A stretch of 64,000 nucleotides of DNA from Ladona fulva (taxonomy: Eukaryota; Arthropoda; Insecta; Odonata; Libellulidae), in the NCBI GenBank assembly GCA_000376725.2, contig KZ308135.1, positions 2,359,379 through 2,423,378 of the forward strand, given 5' to 3'. This document shows, in pieces, positions 22,412-34,862 of this stretch. Within the stretch, counting starts at the first letter, position 1. Every line of letters starts with the position of its first letter. The translations under genes were made by a program, and so were the position numbers. The notes under the pieces are model-generated. The model saw only the letters and a program-made list of their open reading frames with translations. It searched no databases and was not told the origin of the DNA.

Positions 22412-25400
22412 ATGATGTATTTCCACAAAACATCACCAGGAACTGTGAATTTTACTTAAGGAAAACGCTTGAAAATAATAAAACCGTTAGTAAGAACTCT
22501 AGTTATGTACATTACGCCAGCTCATGAGTACAAATACACCTATTAAATGTACTGGTACTCGAGAACTAATTCAATCCTAAAAATTCTAGTTCAGAATTCA
22601 ATTATCATTTATGTTGGTTAGTGATCAAAACTAAAATAAATCCTGCATGGAAACTTGCAAGCAACCATATTTACGTTTACAGCCTTGGTGCTGAGAACAG
22701 AGAAATATTAAAACTATTGATTAGACAAATATAGGTTGATAGGATTTAAAAGCAAAAACGATAAAATTCCGACGTTTGAGCGTCGGATAATATTAATTCT
22801 GAGACCAAATCCGGAGTTTACAAACACATACTATCGGAAAATCTACATCGGAGGGTTAGGAATTTTTGCGCATTCATGCTATTTCCGAATATCTTCCCCT
22901 AACGTTAACTTTGAACACCGAGATTGGTGGTGGAAATCAATTGTGTGAAATAATCCTATTTGAAATTAGGTTACACTCAACTTTTCATTCGCGCTGAGCG
23001 TCAGGATGGCTCTCCGATTTATTTTTAAGCTGATAGAACACTGTGTTGCGCTTCTTTTCGGGGTTTAGAAAGAGGCTTAAGATACGTAGATAGTTTTATA
23101 AACGCAATTAATTTAGTAAAACTCCGACCGTGACAGAATCTGACGAATTATGAATATGAAGTAATTATTTTGGCTCTTTCAAATTTCAGGGATTGTGTTT
23201 GAAGAACAGAATACGTTCTAACAACTGACGAATCCCGTGGAATGTATTTCCTCATATTTTTGCCAGCATTCCACAATTTCTGATATTTTTCCCCTCCTTT
23301 AAAGCCCAAAATCCCCAAATCTTACTACGTTAATCACAGTGCGACCGTAAGAATAATTTAAAGTAAGTTTTTTTGAATAAAGAATGTCCTCTTTACCGTT
23401 TTACGCATACCAGTGTGCATTTTGATCAAATTAAAAGATTTTAAATTTATTCCTCGATGTAGAGTATATAAGAATGCATGTTCCAACGTAGTCAAAAAGA
23501 GTTTTTCTCAACGTCAAATATAACGTAAATATGATGTAGTTAGATAATATCAATATATAGGGGAAGGTTGCCTAAATCGCACCAGTTTTTTAATAAAATT
23601 TACCTTACTTAAACAAAGCGATAAAGTTGAAGTTTTATGCATTATGACGTGTAAAGGGGTATAACTCCCTTTTCCAAAATTGATTAAAAAGTTGTATTCC
23701 AGACCTAACTATTAAATAAAAAATTTATTTAATTCGGACGCAATAGGAAGTATCTTTTTTTAAACACACATTTTTAGAACCATAATGGAAGGAAGAATGT
23801 GTATTAAAATGTCTCCAGTATAAGAAGGAAAATAAAATGCATATAATTGAAAATAAATACAAATATCTGAAATGTACCAATATTTTAAAATGTATGAATG
23901 ATCTTTAAAAATCTCTACCTTGAATTTTTTTCAAATGTTTTTTTATGAACTGAGGTTTATTTGAACACGTTATGCGATTTGGGAACCCCGGCATTTTGAA
24001 AGAAATGATTTTCCCTGTCTAACCGCGTGTGAATGTTGTAGCATCAATGGCAAAAAATGTAACCTAGGAGAGTATATAAATATGATATTTAACTAAAGCG
24101 AAAGAAATAAGACTCACCTGTCATCTGGATTCTTATGCACATCCGAATAAAATAGCTACAGAGATCCTCATTTTTTTAAAAGGCACACACAACACATATT
24201 ACTTCACCGACTGCCACAACTCAATTAAGGCGTACCTGGGGATGTAAGAAGTTGCAAATTTTGGTGATAGATGAGAACTATTGCAGTATATCAGTTTTTA
24301 GGCTAGTGGTGCAATTTATAAGGGGTATGATATTTTTGAAGTAGCAGTAAATCGATCATTTAAACAGCGCTTGAAGAGAGATAAATATTGAGACAAATAC
24401 GTATTAATAATTAAATTAGGAACGGTCGCGGTATTAATGGAAGATTAAACAGTATGACTATGTGGTTTCTCTTTGTTTCAACTCCATGGTTCAATTTTCC
24501 ATCAAAGGGAAGTTACGAAATCTTATCATTCATCTTAACTTTGCTGTTAATGATTACTCAACTATATTTAAACTCTATACGGACATATCCTATCTTCTGA
24601 GATGAAATCATTGAGAAAACTATGAATTAAACACAAAAATCAAATAATGATACTAATTACGGTTTCATTGGTAATCTTTAAGTATATTGATACCATTCCT
24701 ACTACTATTCCTTTAACACCGTACTTAATCAATTAAGTGCTGACCAGTAAACGAACCTGGGACCTTAGTATTTTTAAGTTATCTCTCTAACTTCTACGTA
24801 AAAGGGATATAAAATGCCGTAATTACGCATATCTAACCATTACAGTTATCTGGGCGATCTTTCTTTTTTACTTGGCGTAATCTATTCGAATAAGGAATGC
24901 AAACGGGGCCACAGAGTCACTACCAAGCGAGTACTTTTTGCACTCGAAGAAGAGACTAATAGTTAATGATTTTTCCGTCGACGCCAACGCATAATGGAAG
25001 TTTCATAATGCGGGTCATACATTATACTCACCCTCTCCGAACACCGATCTCGAATAAACAAAAAAAGGCAATTAAATGACCCGAAAACACACAAAAAACC
25101 CCCGTCGACAAACAAGCGCGGCCCAGGGGCTGAGCAAACGTGACCAAAAAAAAAGAGTAACGGAGAAGCGACGTCAGCGTTTTTTTATGTACCCCTCCCT
25201 TTCTCACGCCCGCAACCAAATCCACCTTCAGGCGGAGAAAAAACTTTCCCCCAAAACCTTTGTTTGCATGTGCAACTCTCTCGCTCTTCCATTTGCCCAC
25301 GACTTCACGTCGCAACTCATTGCTTCAGATGTCTTCCCGGCTGCAGCGTTTTCGGCTGCCGACGCATTTTCCCCCGACACTCCTCCCATTTTCGCTTCAC

Positions 25401-26026
25401 CCGGCTTTTTTGCGGAGGCATCCTCCTCACCTACCGCTCCGTACCTCTTTTACACCTGTTAGAGCGATGTACCATTTATCGTACCCCCAATCTTCTTATG
25501 GACCGCGATTTTTTCTTTCGACCCTACAACTGTTTGATTTACAAGTATCTTCCTCGCAGAACACAATGCGATTTAATAAAGCGGAAAGCGGTTTTAGCGG
25601 AAGAAATCACATTTAACAAACGAGGCTGAAGGTTTTAGTGAGAGGTTTGGTAATCAGGTGTAAATATATCTCAGTATGCATACATCGTTTATGCATTTCC
25701 ACCACGAGAATGTTTAGTATTTGGTGAAATAATAAGAATTTTACTTTTTCTATGAAAGAAAAGATGTCGATGATGATAAATTTACTAATTTATCAGTCTA
25801 TTTCGTTAGCACGAGTGCCAAAGTAGACTTCGATAGTTTTAGTACTATAAACTAATGCAATTCTCTAGGCCATAAATGTCAATAATAATAACCGAATAAA
25901 ATGAAGAAAACATTAAATCATTCAATCATGGTTTAATTAAACCTTTGCAATAACTCATGATACTTTTGAGGTACTTTAATGTCTTTTAATCAGAGTGATA
26001 TTCAATTACTTTAGCGGATATGAAAC
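22412..26026. other. No gene recognised
   Basis: Mostly AT-rich. 25.03-25.63 kb is a GC- and pyrimidine-rich island with open frames of 118-128 codons in several frames at once. Their S, P, F and R-rich composition reflects base bias, and none has a domain I know. Confidence 0.5.
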
Positions 26027-26040
26027 TGTTCAATTTAGAA

Positions 26041-26098
26041 GGAATAACAAGTGTGAAAAATAGCGACACGACTGAGTTACCTTCCTTTCCTTTATCCT
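26041..26098 (+). mobile_element. Very short retroposon-like insertion, 58 bp
   Basis: Flanked by an exact 14-bp direct repeat, TGTTCAATTTAGAA, at 26027-26040 and 26099-26112. It begins GGAATAACAAGTGTGAAAAA and TAGCGACACGACT, matching the start of the 95-bp insertion at 21.2 kb, and ends with a similar CCTTTCCTTTA stretch. The middle part present at 21.2 kb is missing. Confidence 0.6.
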
Positions 26099-26289
26099 TG
26101 TTCAATTTAGAATAATCTGTAAAATTAATAACCAGTTTAGAAAATGAAACATCCGTAATAAATGCATAGAATAACTAATTTCAAAATGATTTACTGCAAT
26201 TTCCTGCAAAATAGAAGTGTTAAATTACAGTATTCTATATTAAAGATTATGAAAAATAAAACTTCGTAAACTTCCACACTATTTGGTTT

Positions 26290-26335
26290 TATTTTCGACC
26301 GGTTTCGGCGCAAAGGCCATCTTCAGGTAAAGGGT
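26290..26335 (-). ncRNA. Hammerhead ribozyme motif, nearly consensus core
   Basis: Minus strand: CTGAAGA (26320-26326), stem II TGGC-CTTTGC-GCC, GAAA (26303-26306), then CCGGTC with cleavage expected after the GUC (26297). All invariant core positions are present. Stem III is the very short ACCGGT form typical of PLE hammerheads, which are thought to work as dimers. Stem I is weak and stem II is only 3 bp, so activity is uncertain. I see no reverse transcriptase next to it. Confidence 0.68.
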
Positions 26336-27589
26336 AGTATTCTATATTATACGCATACGTATTGTTTTTATGCGTAAAACAAAATAAGAATAAAATATCG
26401 AATGATTTTTTAACTATTAGTGCTAGGAAAACGTGTGGGCTCGACGAGCCCCCTTCTCATCGGGTATGAACATTTCCTCAATTGTTTTAGGATTTTACAG
26501 GTATGTGATTTCCATAGAGATTTTGCCAAGCTATATTAAAACAACATTTCTGACTTTATTATAGGTAGGTAATCCTCGTATACACATCATTTTGTCTCTA
26601 AGTTAGCTTTCATGGGGGAAGAGTTTGAACCTCAGAAACCCCCCAAAACTCCCTTGCCTACCTAAGTGTAATGAAGAAAGGGAAGAAGATGGTGGTCATG
26701 AGAGAGGGGCAAGGAAAAGAGAAGACGTCACGCTGATTTGTGGAGCAAGGTTTCTTCAAATGCATAAAACATTTTGCAATTCTTCATTCCCTTTGAAATT
26801 CGATCCAAGTTTTACCCAAAAACTTTCCTTCCATTATCGGAGGTGTGCGAGAAATCCTCCAAGATCCTCCATGAAAGAAGCCAGTATTGTTCCAAAAAGG
26901 AAGTTTTGTCCACAAAGCGAACATCACATCGTGACTCATTCATTAGCAATCAAGCTTCCGAATTATGGAAGGTTATACTGGTAGGTGTGCTCACAAATTC
27001 AAAGCAAGGTATATAAAGCAAAATACTGGTCGGAATCACTCTTTTCTAAATAGAAGAATCAAGAAATAGAACATACTACCTACAGAACTATTTTACCTTT
27101 TTCTAAAAAGTGAAAATCGCCCTAACTTATTTTTTCTAAATCGTTTAAATAGCGCGTAGTAAAAATTTCAACTGCGTAGGATCAAATTTGTAGGAGGAGA
27201 TCGATTTTTAATTCAGACGCTTATCAAAGGTCAATAAATCGTGATCGAATCTCATAAACGCGGATTTTGCTTCACGACTATATACCACATTTCTGCTAAA
27301 AGTTTGGTTGTCCTGTGACTCCTCATCATTGTTCCACAAAGGTGTGAAGATGACCGAGTCATGGATTTGCGCGAATTTACCGTGTTTTGATTTGGTTTAC
27401 GTCGACTCACATAAAGCAGGAGATCGATATTGACTCCCAATGTATATCATTTTAAAGAAAAATAAATACTCTTTCGAACGACGTATAACATGTCCCAATT
27501 TAATAGCAGATCATCAATGGGTAACGCGTCAAATTCCAGGTCTATACTATTTTCAATCCGACAGTAGTGAATATTTTGAGCTAATTTTT
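26336..27589. other. No gene recognised
   Basis: AT-rich with a moderately GC-richer part at 26.6-27.0 kb. Open frames of 119 and 80 codons overlap in different frames and look like chance. Confidence 0.5.
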
Positions 27590-27842
27590 AAGTGAGCATG
27601 GTTTTTATAGTGGTTTTAGAGAATTTTGCAAATTGTAGCAGTTTAAATTGCAAATTAGCGAGGACTGTAAACTACCGCAGGAAATGCTGGAGATTGTTAA
27701 ATACTAATGTTCTGTAGTTGTATGTGTAGAACTTTATAACATTGTTTGTGTTAGTTGTACGTTGTAGCGTAAGTTAGTGTCGCTACCTTACTAAGAGTCT
27801 AACTTCGGCGGTATTGTACAATAAATAAACAAATAAATAAAT
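27590..27842 (+). mobile_element. LINE 3' UTR and tail (probable)
   Basis: A TG-rich stretch ends in GTATTGTACAATAAATAAACAAATAAATAAATA, an A-rich (AAATA)n tail of the kind that ends CR1/L2-type LINEs. It shares TGTAATTGTATGTGTA-like wording with 41.5 kb. No coding part is visible. Confidence 0.4.
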
Positions 27843-30800
27843 ACTCTACGCAAGGCGTTCAATACTCCCGATTTTCATTGCGGACTAAATTTAAAACGGA
27901 TCTTTCATTTCTATCAAAACGAAATTCGACCTGATATGTTAAGGCTGCCATTATAGTGAAATTCCAATTTTAGAGATAAGCATCCTATATTTTGTAAAAA
28001 TATATCCTCAGAAGATTTAGCGGGAAAACATAGACCACATCTAGACTTAAGAAAAATTTAGAGACGTTGATGTTGGGACTGTTCGATTTGATAAATAATG
28101 TGTTTTTATTACGAACGATACACGATAGTGGACGAATGAGAAAAAAAGTTCGACGATGCATGCAATCTTCCGCCATTACAATAGAAAATGCACATTCAAA
28201 TAATTCATTAAATTCCTCAGAGAAATACTTCCACAATAATTTTCTAACCAGGCAGTCATCGTATTGTAAAAATGACAGAAGACCAATGTGAAAAAATGAA
28301 CATTACAGTCTAGACTTAAGAATTGTTTTATTTGAGTTTCTATTGAATAAACTGTAATTGCGCATAAATGGATATGTTAACCGAAAAATGTAGAATATCC
28401 AACAAATTTACATGTACTAAGGATGATTCGTCTCGTCTCCGGAGAGAGCTTCGACTCCCTTGGAGCTTCCAGGCCATCGAAGTTTGAATTAGGCGCAAGT
28501 AGTTAATCAGTTAGTAGTTACATGAAGCTCAGAGTGATGGAAAGCTGACACGGATTAGTCCTCTCTTAATTACCTGCAAATTCATAACGATCTAGCTCTA
28601 ACTAGTCTATCTATCTCTATCAAGTTACGTTTGCATAAACTAGGTATTTGTTCAAGTTTCTAAGTAAATTCTAATTATTGACTATTAAAATCAACTCAAA
28701 AAGTTCATTTTTTCTTTTATTGGAACTGTCCAATGGTATACAGCAACTAGATATCCACTTCTCTCTCTTTTGAGCGACTTTTTTCATTAGCGCATAGCTC
28801 CTCGCATCTTCAACAGAGGGTATACCAGGAATTTTTTTCCAAATTTTCATCCTTTTCTTTTACTGCAGGTTTATTTTTTCTTTTACACTTTTCTTATAAT
28901 TCTACAAAATTTATATTATAAGTGAAGCTAGTAATATATATTAAATTACGTGTTACAGCATACAAATTATATATTTAAAAAATTAATATGAATTAAAAAT
29001 TAAGTAAAATCCTGTATGTACCCTTAGTGAATAATGCTAGAATGCTAGCTGTAGAATGAGGAAAGGTCATCGCACGCAAATAAAATTAGGAAAAGGATTA
29101 CAAATACAGTAACGGGATCAATTGAGCATTATGCAAAACCTGCATTATGCATCATAATCTCAATAGCAGCTTATGCTAGACCGGATATTTCGGAAATATC
29201 TGTTAAAATTTGCTGTGATCAACTCATGAGTTCAAGATTCAAGAATGACTTCGATAAGCTGCCTACAGTTCAATCACATAAAGAAAAACCTGCACAGAGG
29301 TTTTTTGTACATCTCATCCTTGTAAGGATACACCCCATTCACGCAAACCCTTTCACAAATATAAACCACCGCGGTTGCCATCTTAAATCATTCAATCTTC
29401 CAGCTTTGTTTCTATGTGCTTTGGTTCCCCATCATTCATCAAGTTATGAGAGAAAGTGACAGCAATATGGATAATGGTAGAGGCTCAATACAGGAAAGGG
29501 ACTTGTTGTCGGATAAAAAGGTATAGTAAGTATAAGGTATAGTAATCATACTAAGCTACACCATTTATGTTGGTTTTAACGCGGCAGCACAATCGTTCCA
29601 TACTTTGAAACTACGCTTTCCGATCTGTGTCCTGTTTCAAAGCGATGATATGTAAATCACTAGATGGAAGTGCCATTCAATCCTGCCACACTGTGGAAAC
29701 GATCTTCATTTCAACCCTCTCCTCTCATTTTTAGCCTTTTCATTCCAGCATTATTCCCCTAACATTTTCGGCACTTGAGCTTCCGAGTAAATTTCAGTGA
29801 AAGGAATAGGAGAACATCTAGCTCTGCATCTTTTCCGCTTATCCAGTCACTTTATCTTCCCTCCTTCTTCGGATCCCTCAAGGCCTCAATCCTGGTCCCC
29901 CAAGTTTCTCTCGCCCTCCAGATATGCCGGGCGAAAGGGAACCATCTTCTTCTCCCATTGCACATCCACGTCTTCTCTCCCTTTCTTCGTGTTAAAACTT
30001 CTTTCGCTCATCTTCTCAAGGAAGGGATAACGCGGAAGGGCAATCCTGCTTCAGCATCGGCGGGAATTTCTCACGGAGATAAAACCCCATCCGTTTCCGA
30101 ATGAAAGGCATAGAAAAACACTCCACTTTGGAGGAGAGTGAAAGTGAAGGTGCCTGAATTTGTAATGAAAGGGAGAGTGCTTTGCTAACGGTGCTGTTCC
30201 AGCTTCATAAGAATCACTAAGGAGTCACGAGGATTACGTTTGAGCCCCGAAACCGAGGGATGAATCTTACAATTACAATTTTAGTAGTAAAATATGAGAT
30301 GTTAGTTAAAAGACATATGTTGCAAGAGGTAAACCCAGTTGTTATGGATACTCAGGGATGTAGTGGATTTTATTATATCTAAATTCCACTCGTCCAAGCC
30401 AAATATAGAAATGATATTTGGTGGTTCACTTTTTGGTGCATGTAATATGCTCCCAATCACAATTCCGGTGGTAAATCCTACGATATTAGGACCAAGAAGG
30501 ATATTGTATTAGGTTAAGCCAGTGACAAGAGAAAGAATAATCAAATGATAGCCAATTTTGACGAAAACTATCTATGTGCGTTTCTAATGTTGATATTTGT
30601 TTGTTCTATAATACTTCTCCCGTTGCGTTACTAACATCTAGTGGGGTTTTTTTGTTAATGATGCCTAAAATAGCAATTAAGCTCTTCATAATCATAATAA
30701 CTAGAATTCTTATATTTTTACCGAAATGCTCCTTGTACGTTTAAGTTAAAGATCTCTCCTAACGGAGAAAATGTATTTAAGAACCACATTCGTTAGCCTA

Positions 30801-31224
30801 AACACGATTTACTTTGCTCCCGTAATCATAATATACGCATTAAGAATTCCAAAATTTTGCTTATGCAGTACAACTGCAGCCAAGCAATTTTACGCCATGG
30901 AACACTGGGAATGGTTAATCCGTAAATACCGCAATTGAAGCAGCATTCGCCGGCATGGGCAGGGCTTCATTACAACATGCGTGAGATAGCTTCAGAAAGA
31001 TCTCAGGAGACCGTCATTCAAGCCCATAGAGGAAATATAGAATAACTGTGCTCTATAGGGAATCCCAAAGTTTCATGCAGAAGAACTTGTAACATTTCAG
31101 TTTTCATTTATAAAAGTTATTTTAACCATTTAGTTTTCTCTGGACTTTGGTGACATACCTTGTCCTATGCTGCGTCTTATTTAAGTTATTTATGGCGAAA
31201 AAAATGGAACAAAATATTCCGGTT
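27843..31224. other. No gene recognised
   Basis: AT-rich, with a GC-richer and pyrimidine-rich island at 29.7-30.2 kb holding overlapping frames of 77 and 109 codons without recognisable motifs. Confidence 0.5.
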
Positions 31225-31300
31225 TTCACAGGAAAACTTTTATTCAAACTGACGACTAGTTTCAACACTTAAACGTCATTTGGCACTTAAACGTCCAAAA
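31225..31300 (-). ncRNA. Decayed hammerhead-like motif
   Basis: Minus strand: AAATGACG-TTTAAG-TGTTGAAACTAGTCGTC. GAAAC and AGTC match the 3' half of the PLE motif at 0.4 and 1.95 kb, but CTGANGA is lost. ACTTAAACGTC is duplicated locally. Confidence 0.4.
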
Positions 31301-32024
31301 AGTGAAGGCTGAAGTAATCCATTAAGTTATTTAAGTTAGCCTCATCGTCTTCTGGGTTGTACATACGATGGCATTAAAATATTTAAGTTTTAGAAAAGCC
31401 GCAATTATAACAACGTAAAATGCAAAATATATTCCAGAAATCTATTTTGAGGAGTATTCCTTTCAGTTATTAGCGAACAGTTGGGAGCGACAAGAGAAAT
31501 ATTCCAATAGATGTTTAGAAGAAATATGAAATATTGTTCACTAGTGGGGAACAAAATGTTTCAAGGAAACCAAATAAAATCGAAATTTAATCTAATATCA
31601 TACCACAATCCATTTTCTCATTCTTATGCTATTTCATACATCCTGGGTACCTTGATCAACTGTTTTACCACTCTCGATAAGATATTACTAGGTAAACGTA
31701 AATCAGACGAATTTAGTAATCTTAATAGGGAAATTTTCTCGATAAAGATACTTTACTAAACCTCAGTGACTTTTACAAGACTGAAGGCGACTGTACATTA
31801 CTAATGACGAACGAAATTTACTTATTTAATTTAAAATTAGATATATTGATGGAGAACATCATATGTACGAGTCATTCTTTAAACAGAGATTAACTTATTT
31901 AGCGTTTATAGAAATTGCAACATTTTCTTTACATTTATTAACTGAAGTGCGTTTCGGTGAACAGTTATCTCGGAGATAAATTATTTTCGATATAACGCGT
32001 GATGTTATTCAATTTTCCTTTACG
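31301..32024. other. No gene recognised
   Basis: AT-rich. The one open frame of note, 82 codons at 31511-31759, is not recognisable. Confidence 0.5.
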
Positions 32025-32671
32025 TTTATGATGAGTTCGCTTAGCTTTACAATGAATTTGCTTGGTATACGATAACTTTGCTTAGTTTATGATAGGTTCA
32101 CATACATTTTATGATAACTCCGCTTAGTTTTATGATGTTTACGCTTAGTTAGCGATGAGTTTCGCTTAGTTCACGCTGGTTATGCCGAATAAATATGACT
32201 ATGAACCAATTTATGACGAGCCGGCTTACCTTATGATGAGTTCGCTTAGTTAACGATGAGTTCGCTAGGTTTGAGTTGAATACGCTTAGATTGTGGTAAC
32301 TTCGCTAGGATATACGATGAGTTCGCTTTGTTTTAAGATTTATTCGCTTAGTTTACGCTTAGTTCGCTCAGAATACATCGACATAGCTTAGAATACGTTG
32401 ATATTGCTTAGATAAGGTTGATGTAAGATTGATAAGGAGATTTCGCTTTTTTTTAACATTAATTCGCTTAGTTTACGCTGAGTTCGCTTAGTTTACGATG
32501 AACACGATTGTTGTGTGATGAATACGCTTAGTTTGTGATGAATACGCTGAGTTTGTGATACCTTCGCTAAGTTATTCCATAATTTCGCTTGGTTTTTTCA
32601 CTTCGCTATGTTTTCAGATAAATTCGCTTAGTTTAAGCTGAGTTCGCTTAGTTTATGCTGAATTAGCTTAT
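32025..32671 (+). repeat. 20-bp minisatellite, about 32 degenerate units
   Basis: Units of 18-22 bp with consensus TTTAYGATGAGTTCGCTTAG run head to tail across 647 bp. The most conserved part is TTCGCTTAG and the middle is variable. The unit length is not a multiple of three and stops are frequent, so it is non-coding. Confidence 0.92.
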
Positions 32672-32689
32672 TTCAGAAAGTCTTCACGG

Positions 32690-32780
32690 GAGACTAACCG
32701 GATTGTTTCTTGGTGTAGAACCAAAGTTTCGGCCACTTTCACCGTGGCCATCTTCAGGGTGTATCCCTCAGCGGGTAATG
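32690..32780 (-). ncRNA. Hammerhead ribozyme motif with perfect stem II
   Basis: Minus strand: CTGAAGA (32751-32757), stem II GGCCAC-GGTGAAA-GTGGCC, GAAA (32727-32730), then CTTTGGTTC. The core is consensus. Stem III could be AC/GT closed by a short loop, with cleavage after GUU. Stem I is poor. It begins about 20 bp after the minisatellite ends. Confidence 0.62.
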
Positions 32781-32781
32781 C

Positions 32782-32782
32782 N
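32782..32782. other. Ambiguous base
   Basis: The only n in the window, next to a hammerhead motif and a minisatellite, where assembly is difficult. Confidence 0.95.
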
Positions 32783-34349
32783 AAACGGCTTTGAATTAGG
32801 TCAAGGTACGTACATACATTTTTTAAAGTTCTTATGCTTGATTGTTTATTTCACTGCAAATTTTTAGAGTAACTTCATCTAAATATTTTAACCTATCTTT
32901 GAAGTTCTCGGAAGAAAGAAGTTTCAATTTTAAATAATGGGAGTGAGGGAGAGTGAGCTACGCATAAAATTTATCTCTGAATGAATCGATGAATAAGACG
33001 TATCTTCTATTACAGAGGGAAAGATAAAGTTAAATATGAAGTAATCTTACGAATACTGCTTGCAGGCAGATTACTTCCAACAAAACGGGGGAAAACTCTT
33101 TTAATAAACTCAGCAAGGAACGAAGCCCTTACTCAAAGAGCGTTCCACTGCGTGAATGACAGTTACAGTGTCTTCTTATTGCTTCAGCTGTCATAATTCC
33201 CCCTTGACGTTCTTATCTCCCAGAAACCGCAACGAATACCACCGCGGGGATCTGAGCGTGAGCCTCCAATTGACGCTTATACAAATCCCTTCATGTCTTT
33301 CCATCTAGACTCGTCTTTATGGAATTGAAAATAAACGACAAAATTGTGACTATTTAGACAAGAAGTACATCTAATATACGAAATGCTGCGCGTACGTACG
33401 TAGATTCAGATGTGTGCCAATAGATGACAACCTAGCTCACATATCTGTTCTCCACTAACTGACAGTTTGCGCGGACGTACGCTTTTTTCGAAACGTGCGT
33501 ATCATTTTTATTTCACCAATATTTTAGCCTGTTTAAGGTGTTTCAGTTAGTTACTAAAAAAAACTTAAATGTCACGTTAATATGTAATTAATAGTCTTCA
33601 TTTAGGCAAGAGAGAGATCAAATCTTTTCTGACTAAAAACCTGTCATCAATGATATAAAAAAATCAATATAAATATTAGAGAAAATAGCAATGGAAAAGG
33701 TAAACTTTGGAAATTTTCCAAATAGTGAATTACTAAGGAAACGATTAAAATTGAGAGTCAAACCAGTAAAAGAGAAGAAAAAAGCAAAACTTCTTCAACA
33801 ATTTAGTTTCTAAAAGCAAAAGAAATAGGTAGGAAACTATTGAGTCCCTCAGGATGGAATTGTAAGCAATGGCAAGAATTGATATGAATCGGAGGAAACG
33901 TATCAGAGATTTAATATTACAGTTACGAACAATTTGAATCGATGATTTTCAGGAGCCAAAAACATACTTAGCTTCGGAATGAATTAATGGAGATGGATGA
34001 GTAACTTTTTGTCTATGAATTTGGACTCATGACATATTTTACGACTAAATTTCCCAAAACCAGAAGTTGAAAATCTTGCAAACTTGCACATCAACATGAG
34101 ATAAGTTTCATAAGAAGGAAATTCCATAAAGGCTCACATTCTTATCGTTGATTGTAAATTTCGGCTTCGTACTATGAGAACTTTGATTAGATTGGACATT
34201 TTTGTTTCCGATAACCTGTCTCGTTGAACTAAGATGCAAGATGTTATTTTCTCTTATGTACAAATAGGTATATTTTATTAATCCGACTTCTATTCTACCC
34301 GTTGAGAAACAACAGGCACTTCAGCTAGTCTTCTATAAAGTTGGTAATT
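32783..34349. other. No gene recognised
   Basis: AT-rich with a GC-richer part at about 33.1-33.3 kb. No long frame, RNA gene or repeat is seen. Confidence 0.5.
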
Positions 34350-34482
34350 TAGCTCCCGGATAGCCAAGGGGGTAGCGCGCTCGCCTTTAGTGGAACCGAT
34401 CTCGGGTTCAATTCCCGGTTGAGGCCTATAAGTACAAAAATATCTCAGCTGCCGAAGCATATTACTACGATTACTAACACCA
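34350..34482 (+). mobile_element. tRNA-derived SINE, family 1
   Basis: The head at 34352-34427 has an A box (TAGCCAAGGGGGTAGCGCGC) and a good B box (GGGTTCAATTCCC). The body ATCTCAGCTGCCGAAGCA and ATTACTACGATTACTA match the 14.4 kb copy. The anticodon arm is irregular, so it is a SINE rather than a tRNA gene. Confidence 0.78.
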
Positions 34483-34775
34483 CAAACCAGTTCAACTTTA
34501 GAGGAGAGGCTTTTCACTGTTAATATTGATTAGGCTTTACAGACTATTCACACTAGTGAATTGAATTCGCACAGTTAATAAAACGTATGAAAAATTTGAT
34601 GCTGAAACTTTCCATGCTGCTATCCATAAAGGGTGGTTCTCCTTTCCACCAATGTATATGGTCGGTTCTTCAGCAAGGATATGTATATATTCTTCATACG
34701 GATATGCTACACAGTCGGGCGAAATCACGACCATCTAGCCTTTTATAGTCTTTCTATTGCTGTGTCTAGACTTTC

Positions 34776-34857
34776 TGGCAGGATAGTTTAAGGGTTAGAG
34801 CAACCGAGCGGCATTTCGAAGATCGGGGTTCGAGTCCCAGTCCTGTCAGACTTTTTT
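34776..34857 (+). mobile_element. tRNA-like sequence with pol III terminator (SINE head or tRNA pseudogene)
   Basis: The acceptor pair TGGCAGG and CCTGTCA (34776-34782 and 34842-34848) makes 7 bp with one G-U. The A box is TAGTTTAAGGGTTAGAGC and the B box GGTTCGAGTCC. A run of six T follows within 3 nt, as in pol III terminators. The anticodon stem does not form well and the T stem has a mismatch, so I do not call a functional tRNA. Confidence 0.55.
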
Positions 34858-34862
34858 CAAGC

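Noticed and set aside
25028..25629. Four overlapping frames of 95-128 codons
   Set aside because: All arise from one pyrimidine-rich GC island. Simultaneous openness in several frames points to base bias.
32025..32671. CRISPR-like array
   Set aside because: Units are contiguous and only 20 bp, without separate spacers. This is a degenerate eukaryotic minisatellite.
34776..34848. Functional tRNA gene
   Set aside because: Acceptor stem and promoter boxes are good, but no proper anticodon stem forms and the T stem has a mismatch.
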